From NCBI GenBank assembly GCA_016650435.1, contig JAENVT010000045.1:1-9198 (forward strand): a DNA stretch of 9,198 nucleotides, written 5' to 3'. Shown here piece after piece: positions 6,026 to 9,198 of the stretch (its first letter is position 1; the number at the start of each line of letters is the position of its first letter). The position numbers and the translations under genes were made by a program. The notes below the pieces were generated by a model, which saw only the letters and a program-made list of their open reading frames with translations, did no database searches and had not been told where the DNA came from. This DNA comes from Ilumatobacteraceae bacterium. GTDB taxonomy: Bacteria > Actinomycetota > Acidimicrobiia > Acidimicrobiales > Ilumatobacteraceae.

Positions 6026-7611
6026 ACCGCCCGCCACGGTGGTTCATCGCAGTCGTTGCGGCCGCGCCGGTCTTGTTCATCACCACGTTCTACGCGTGGC
6101 CGGTGGCAACGCTGCTGTGGACGACGTTGCGACATCCATCGAACGGTGGATCGCCGTTCGGTGACCTCGGGGGGATCATCTGGTTCACCGCTTGGCAGGC
6201 CGCTGCCAGCACGATCCTCACCCTGATCGCCGGGATGTTCCCCGCCTACGTGTTGGCCCGCTACAGCTTCCGTGGGCGTCGACTGATGATGGCGGCCACC
6301 ACCGTGCCCTTCGTGTTGCCGACGGTCGTCGTCGGAGCCGCGTTCCTTGCCCTGTTACCGAACTCCTGGCACGGCACCGCACAGGCGATGATCGTGGCCC
6401 ACGTCTTCTTCAACATCGCCGTGGTTGTTCGTCTTGTGGGGTCGATGATCGCCGTGATCCCCCACGACCTGGTCGGTGCCGCACGAACCCTGGGTGCCTC
6501 GCCCGCCCGCGCCGCCCGGTTGATCATGATGCCCCTGCTTCGACCGGCGCTGTGGTCGGCGTCCTCGGTGATCTTCCTCTTCAGCTTCACCTCGTTCGGT
6601 GTGGCCAAGCTGCTGGGAGGGCCGACCCACCCGACCCTCGAGGTCGAAATCGCTCGACGAGCTACCCAGTTGGGAGACGTCAGCGGCGCCGCAGCGTTGT
6701 CCGCGGTGCAGCTGGGATTGCTCGCCGTCGTGATCGTGTGGACGTCGCGACGTCAGCGTCGCACCGCTGTCGAGTTGAAGGGCGCCAGCTCTCCGCACAG
6801 GCCGCGCGGCCGCCGCGAGCGAATCTTGGTCGGCTCGGTCGGTGCGGCGGTTGGCGTCGTCGTCGGTGCACCGCTCGTTGCGCTGGTCAGCCGTTCATTC
6901 AAGAACGGCAATGCCTGGTCTGTGTCGGCGTGGAGCAAGCTCGGCGCCGCCGAGACCCGCCCCGGCGCCGGACTTGGTGTGGATCCGGTTGCGGCGATTG
7001 ACGCCTCGCTGCGATTCGCTGTCGTTGCAGCCTTGATCGCCACCACCATGGGTTTCCTCGCCGCCGCCGCGATCAACAGCTCACCACGACTCGGCAGGGT
7101 GCTCGACGCCGGATTGATGCTTCCGCTCGGCACCTCTGCAGTCACGATCGGTCTCGGCATGCTGATCACCTTCGACACCCCTCCGGTCGACTGGCGGGCA
7201 CGATGGTGGCTCGTCCCGCTCGGCCACGCCTTGGTCGCCGTGCCCTTCGTCGTACGGGCCATGCTCGCCGTACTGCGGGCGATTCCCCGCGACTTACGCG
7301 CTGCTGCGTCCACGCTCGGAGCGACACCGATCCAGGCCTGGTGGCAGGTCGACGCCCGCGCCCTTCGCCGACCGTTGCTGGCAGGTGCCGGTTTCTCGGC
7401 GGCAATCTCGCTCGGCGAATTCGGGGCGACGACAATCTTGAGTCGCTCGGGCAGCGAGACACTGCCGATTGCGATCGGCCGGTTGCTCGGCCGCGCCGGT
7501 GCCCTGCCACGAGCACAGGCCTTCGCCATGGCAACGATCCTGCTGGTATTGACGGCCGTGATCGTCATGGCCTCTGGCAGCCACGAACATCTGGGTTCCG
7601 ACGATGCTTGA
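5989..7611 (+). CDS. thiP: thiamine ABC transporter permease (two fused permease domains)
   Basis: A membrane protein of up to 540 residues, matching the roughly 536-residue ThiP of enterobacteria. It is a duplicated binding-protein-dependent permease: domain 1 about residues 18-252 and domain 2 about 280-527, each with several helices and one EAA loop that contacts the ATPase. The loops are GAARTLGASPARAARLIMMP (163-182) and AAASTLGATPIQAWWQVDAR (438-457). The start is uncertain: GTG 5989 overlaps thiB by 37 bp, GTG 6001 by 25 bp, and neither has a clear Shine-Dalgarno; both leave the first helix intact. It forms the membrane channel for thiamine with ThiB outside and ThiQ inside. The 3' end overlaps thiQ by 8 bp. 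Function by context and family is secure. Confidence 0.92.
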   Translation: MARRVDDHRAALNRPPRWFIAVVAAAPVLFITTFYAWPVATLLWTTLRHPSNGGSPFGDLGGIIWFTAWQAAASTILTLIAGMFPAYVLARYSFRGRRLMMAATTVPFVLPTVVVGAAFLALLPNSWHGTAQAMIVAHVFFNIAVVVRLVGSMIAVIPHDLVGAARTLGASPARAARLIMMPLLRPALWSASSVIFLFSFTSFGVAKLLGGPTHPTLEVEIARRATQLGDVSGAAALSAVQLGLLAVVIVWTSRRQRRTAVELKGASSPHRPRGRRERILVGSVGAAVGVVVGAPLVALVSRSFKNGNAWSVSAWSKLGAAETRPGAGLGVDPVAAIDASLRFAVVAALIATTMGFLAAAAINSSPRLGRVLDAGLMLPLGTSAVTIGLGMLITFDTPPVDWRARWWLVPLGHALVAVPFVVRAMLAVLRAIPRDLRAAASTLGATPIQAWWQVDARALRRPLLAGAGFSAAISLGEFGATTILSRSGSETLPIAIGRLLGRAGALPRAQAFAMATILLVLTAVIVMASGSHEHLGSDDA

Positions 7612-8281
7612 CGTCGTTGATGTCTCGGTGCGATTCGGGGAGCGCGTCGTCCTCGACGAGCTGTCTTTGCACGTCGACGACGGCGAGGTAGTCGCCGTGC
7701 TCGGCCCATCCGGCGCAGGGAAGAGCACCCTTCTGAGGATCATCGCCGGATTGTTATTGCCCGATTCCGGCGTGGTGTCACTCGATCGCGACGACATCAC
7801 CCACCGACCGGCGCACCTGCGCAACATCGGAATGATGTTCCAGGACGAGCAACTCTTCCCGCACCTGGATGTCGCGGCCAATATCGCCTTCGGCCCGCGA
7901 ATGCACAAATGGCCGGCCTCGGAGGTCGCCTGCCGCGTCGACGACCTGCTCGGTGTTGTCGGTCTTGTCGGCTTCGGCAATCGCCGTGTCGATCGCCTCA
8001 GCGGTGGCGAGAAGAAGCGGGTCGCGCTCGCTCGATCGCTGGCGCCACGGCCAGCGCTCTTGTTGCTCGACGAACCGCTCACCGGCCTCGATCGCGAGTT
8101 GCACGACCGGTTGATCGCAGAGCTACGCGAGGTGCTGCAGGCGACTGGGGCGACCGCTGTCCTCGTGACCCACGACCGCGATGAGGCGGCCATGTTGGCA
8201 AGCCGCGTCGTGCAGTGGAGCGAACTGCAATCCCAGGCGACTCCAGTCACGAAAGCTCCGGCACAACCGGAGAATCCGTGA
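7604..8281 (+). CDS. thiQ: thiamine ABC transporter ATP-binding protein
   Basis: A 225-residue cytosolic ATPase that powers the ThiBPQ importer. Nucleotide-binding motifs are complete: Walker A GPSGAGKST (34-42), Q-loop Gln80 in MMFQDEQLFPHLDV, ABC signature LSGGE (132-136), Walker B LLLLDEP (152-158), D-loop GLD (161-163) and H-loop His190 in VTHDRDEA. It is short, like E. coli ThiQ (about 230 residues), with no regulatory C-terminal TOBE domain; the last 17 residues are a Pro/Ala/Gln-rich tail. The signature is followed by KKRV rather than the common RQRV, a minor difference. ATG 7604 overlaps the thiP stop by 8 bp. It is the last gene of the plus-strand run and converges with the stress protein gene 14 bp away. 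Confidence 0.93.
   Translation: MLDVVDVSVRFGERVVLDELSLHVDDGEVVAVLGPSGAGKSTLLRIIAGLLLPDSGVVSLDRDDITHRPAHLRNIGMMFQDEQLFPHLDVAANIAFGPRMHKWPASEVACRVDDLLGVVGLVGFGNRRVDRLSGGEKKRVALARSLAPRPALLLLDEPLTGLDRELHDRLIAELREVLQATGATAVLVTHDRDEAAMLASRVVQWSELQSQATPVTKAPAQPENP
8256..8272 (-). terminator. possible terminator hairpin after the universal stress gene
   Basis: CTCCGG and CCGGAG form a 6-bp GC stem with a 5-nt loop. Read on the minus strand it lies 23 nt past the UspA stop and is followed by CTTTCGT, a short pyrimidine-rich run. On the plus strand it is within the end of thiQ and has no U tract. Weak to moderate evidence. Confidence 0.35.
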
Positions 8282-8295
8282 CTTGCCCGGTGGGT

Positions 8296-8721
8296 TCAGC
8301 CGGTGTGGACGATGAGGATCGGGCGGCGAGATTGATGGGCCAGCCGGCTGGGAACGGAACTGGCGAACTTTCGGCTCCTGCCAGTCACGCTCTTGTTGCC
8401 GACGACGATCAAGTCGGCATCGACAGCATCGGCGACGGCCATCAGCACGTTCGCCGGATCCCCGATCTGAGGATGTTCGATCACCCGTACACCGTGCCGC
8501 TTGCTGGCATCGTGGCCGATCTTTGCCGCCATTCGTGCCGATGTGCCCGAGAGCCGGGCAATTGCCGTGACCGTCTCGGACTTCGTGCCAGCGTCGTTCG
8601 GTGACGCCACGGCCACCACGTGTAGTTCCGCCGAACACGCCGCTGCTAATCGTGCAGCGTGATCGACTGCGATCAGCGAACGATCAGTTCCGTCCGTGCC
8701 AACCACGATCCTCGAATACAT
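8296..8721 (-). CDS. universal stress protein, UspA family, with altered ATP-loop
   Basis: A 141-residue single-domain Usp protein, a cytosolic dimer-forming family induced by stress or growth arrest. The first strand MYSRIVVGTDGTDRS carries Asp10 at the family's nucleotide-contact position, and the C-terminus RPILIVHTG is the usual last strand. The normal ATP motif G-2x-G-9x-G-[ST] reads Gly108-NK-Ser111-9x-Ser121-Ser122, so two of the three glycines are serine; the surrounding VVGNKSVTGR and SSVPSRLAH still align with the GNKGMTG...GSVPNRVSH subgroup. ATP binding is therefore doubtful. The start chosen is ATG 8719-8721, with AGAAGGA 7 nt upstream; a TTG 25 codons earlier has no such site and adds a non-family extension. 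It is monocistronic, convergent with thiQ and divergent from the dehydrogenase gene. Confidence 0.88.
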   Translation of the reverse strand: MYSRIVVGTDGTDRSLIAVDHAARLAAACSAELHVVAVASPNDAGTKSETVTAIARLSGTSARMAAKIGHDASKRHGVRVIEHPQIGDPANVLMAVADAVDADLIVVGNKSVTGRSRKFASSVPSRLAHQSRRPILIVHTG

Positions 8722-8728
8722 CCAAGGT

Positions 8729-8735
8729 TCCTTCT
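8729..8735 (-). promoter_or_regulatory. Shine-Dalgarno that sets the universal stress protein start
   Basis: On the minus strand AGAAGGA is followed by 7 nt and then the ATG at 8721. It supports this start over the in-frame TTG at 8796. Confidence 0.6.
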
Positions 8736-8804
8736 TGTCCTGTGTCGTCAATGGAGTCGTCCGCAGGACGGGTTGATACACGCGGATGGCCGGCAACGAT
8801 CAGA

Positions 8805-8810
8805 TACGGT
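8805..8810 (+). promoter_or_regulatory. candidate -10 element of a leaderless dehydrogenase transcript
   Basis: TACGGT fits TAnnnT and ends exactly 7 nt before the ATG at 8818, so transcription would begin at or next to the A of the start codon. No Shine-Dalgarno is present before this ATG. Leaderless genes with this spacing are common in actinobacteria. There is no good -35 at 17 bp; TTGATA at 8773-8778 is too far (26 bp). Confidence 0.4.
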
Positions 8811-8817
8811 CGCCGCG

Positions 8818-9198
8818 ATGGGCGACCAACCACGGATCGGCTTTCTCGGCGCAGGACTGATCGCCACCTACCATTCGAAGAGCCTGCGCCGCAGTGGCGC
8901 ACACTTCGAACGCGTCGGCGTCTACGACCCGGATCCGCGTCGGGCGGCGTCGTTTGCTGCCGCGTCGGGCCACACCGCGATGGCCGGCGAAGACGAGGTG
9001 CTCGACAGCTGCGATGCCGTGTACATCTGTACCTGGACCAGCGAGCACCTCCGCCAAGTCGAAAAGGCGGCCGCTCGCGGACTGGCGGTCTTCTGCGAGA
9101 AGCCGCTGGCATTCGACCTCGCCTCGGCGGAGAAGATGGCGGCAATGGTCGGTGACGCCGGTGTTGTCAACCAGGTCGGTCTCGTGCTGCGCCGCTCA
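8818..9198 (+). CDS. Gfo/Idh/MocA family NAD-dependent oxidoreductase, N-terminal part
   Basis: 127 codons from ATG 8818 run open to the window end, so only the Rossmann half of a normally 330-400 residue enzyme is visible. Seen: the dinucleotide-binding strand-loop IGFLGAGLIATYHSKSL (residues 7-23) with G-x-G-x-x-A, an acidic residue at the end of strand 2 (VYD, Asp37) that favours NAD(H) over NADP(H), an AVYICTWTSEH strand (67-77) and the family hallmark EKPLA (94-98), whose Lys95 takes part in catalysis. NQVGLVLRRS at the edge begins the segment linking to the substrate domain. These enzymes oxidise sugars, inositols or similar polyols; the substrate-determining part is outside the window. 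The gene is divergent from the stress gene and appears leaderless. The family is clear and the substrate unknown. Confidence 0.9.
   Translation, partial: MGDQPRIGFLGAGLIATYHSKSLRRSGAHFERVGVYDPDPRRAASFAAASGHTAMAGEDEVLDSCDAVYICTWTSEHLRQVEKAAARGLAVFCEKPLAFDLASAEKMAAMVGDAGVVNQVGLVLRRS

Noticed and set aside
8123..8638. Long open frames antisense to known genes, such as this one and 3424-4374, 2522-3244 and 6753-7709 on the minus strand
   Set aside because: They are Arg/Pro/Ser/Gln/Asp-rich translations typical of shadow frames in GC-rich DNA, show no family motif, and overlap well-recognised genes.
8722..8796. Longer universal stress protein starting at TTG 8796 (166 residues)
   Set aside because: The extra 25 residues do not fit the family, TTG is a rarer start, and a good Shine-Dalgarno precedes the ATG at 8721.

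Overview
The window is 9.2 kb of GC-rich, tightly packed chromosomal DNA with many 4-8 bp start/stop overlaps, GTG starts beside ATG, and one start that looks leaderless. This, together with the protein repertoire, suggests an actinobacterium, perhaps of the Acidimicrobiia/Ilumatobacter type. That assignment is inference from style and composition, since no rRNA or marker search was possible. There are 12 protein-coding genes: one lacks its 5' end, one lacks its 3' end, and none looks broken. No tRNA, rRNA, CRISPR array, insertion sequence or phage gene was seen.

Left part (1-2357). The C-terminal tail of a PLP-dependent Cys/Met-metabolism (trans-sulfuration) enzyme overlaps a small alpha/beta hydrolase by an ATGA. 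The hydrolase converges on a minus-strand pair, an SDR oxidoreductase followed by an NfuA-type Fe-S carrier. Between the converging genes lies a perfect 52-bp tandem duplication of a strong palindrome (781-893).

Middle and right part (2408-8281). A run of plus-strand genes encodes a cation diffusion facilitator, an EamA/DMT permease overlapping it by GTGA, thiamine pyrophosphokinase (thiN), and the three parts of a thiamine ABC importer (thiB, thiP, thiQ). A TPP riboswitch sits immediately before thiN. Its 5' half lies inside the end of the EamA gene, the EamA stop codon is part of the aptamer's conserved CUGAGA box, and the 3' end of the aptamer is the thiN Shine-Dalgarno sequence. The four thi genes overlap one another and form a salvage loop: ThiBPQ imports thiamine, ThiN converts it to TPP, and TPP should shut the operon down at translation of thiN. 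The EamA and CDF genes may share the transcript but lie upstream of the switch.

Right edge (8296-9198). A UspA-family protein with an altered nucleotide-binding motif converges on thiQ. It is divergent from the start of a Gfo/Idh/MocA NAD-dependent dehydrogenase that runs off the window.

The most distinctive items are the riboswitch embedded in a gene end, with its SD-in-aptamer design, and the duplicated palindrome.
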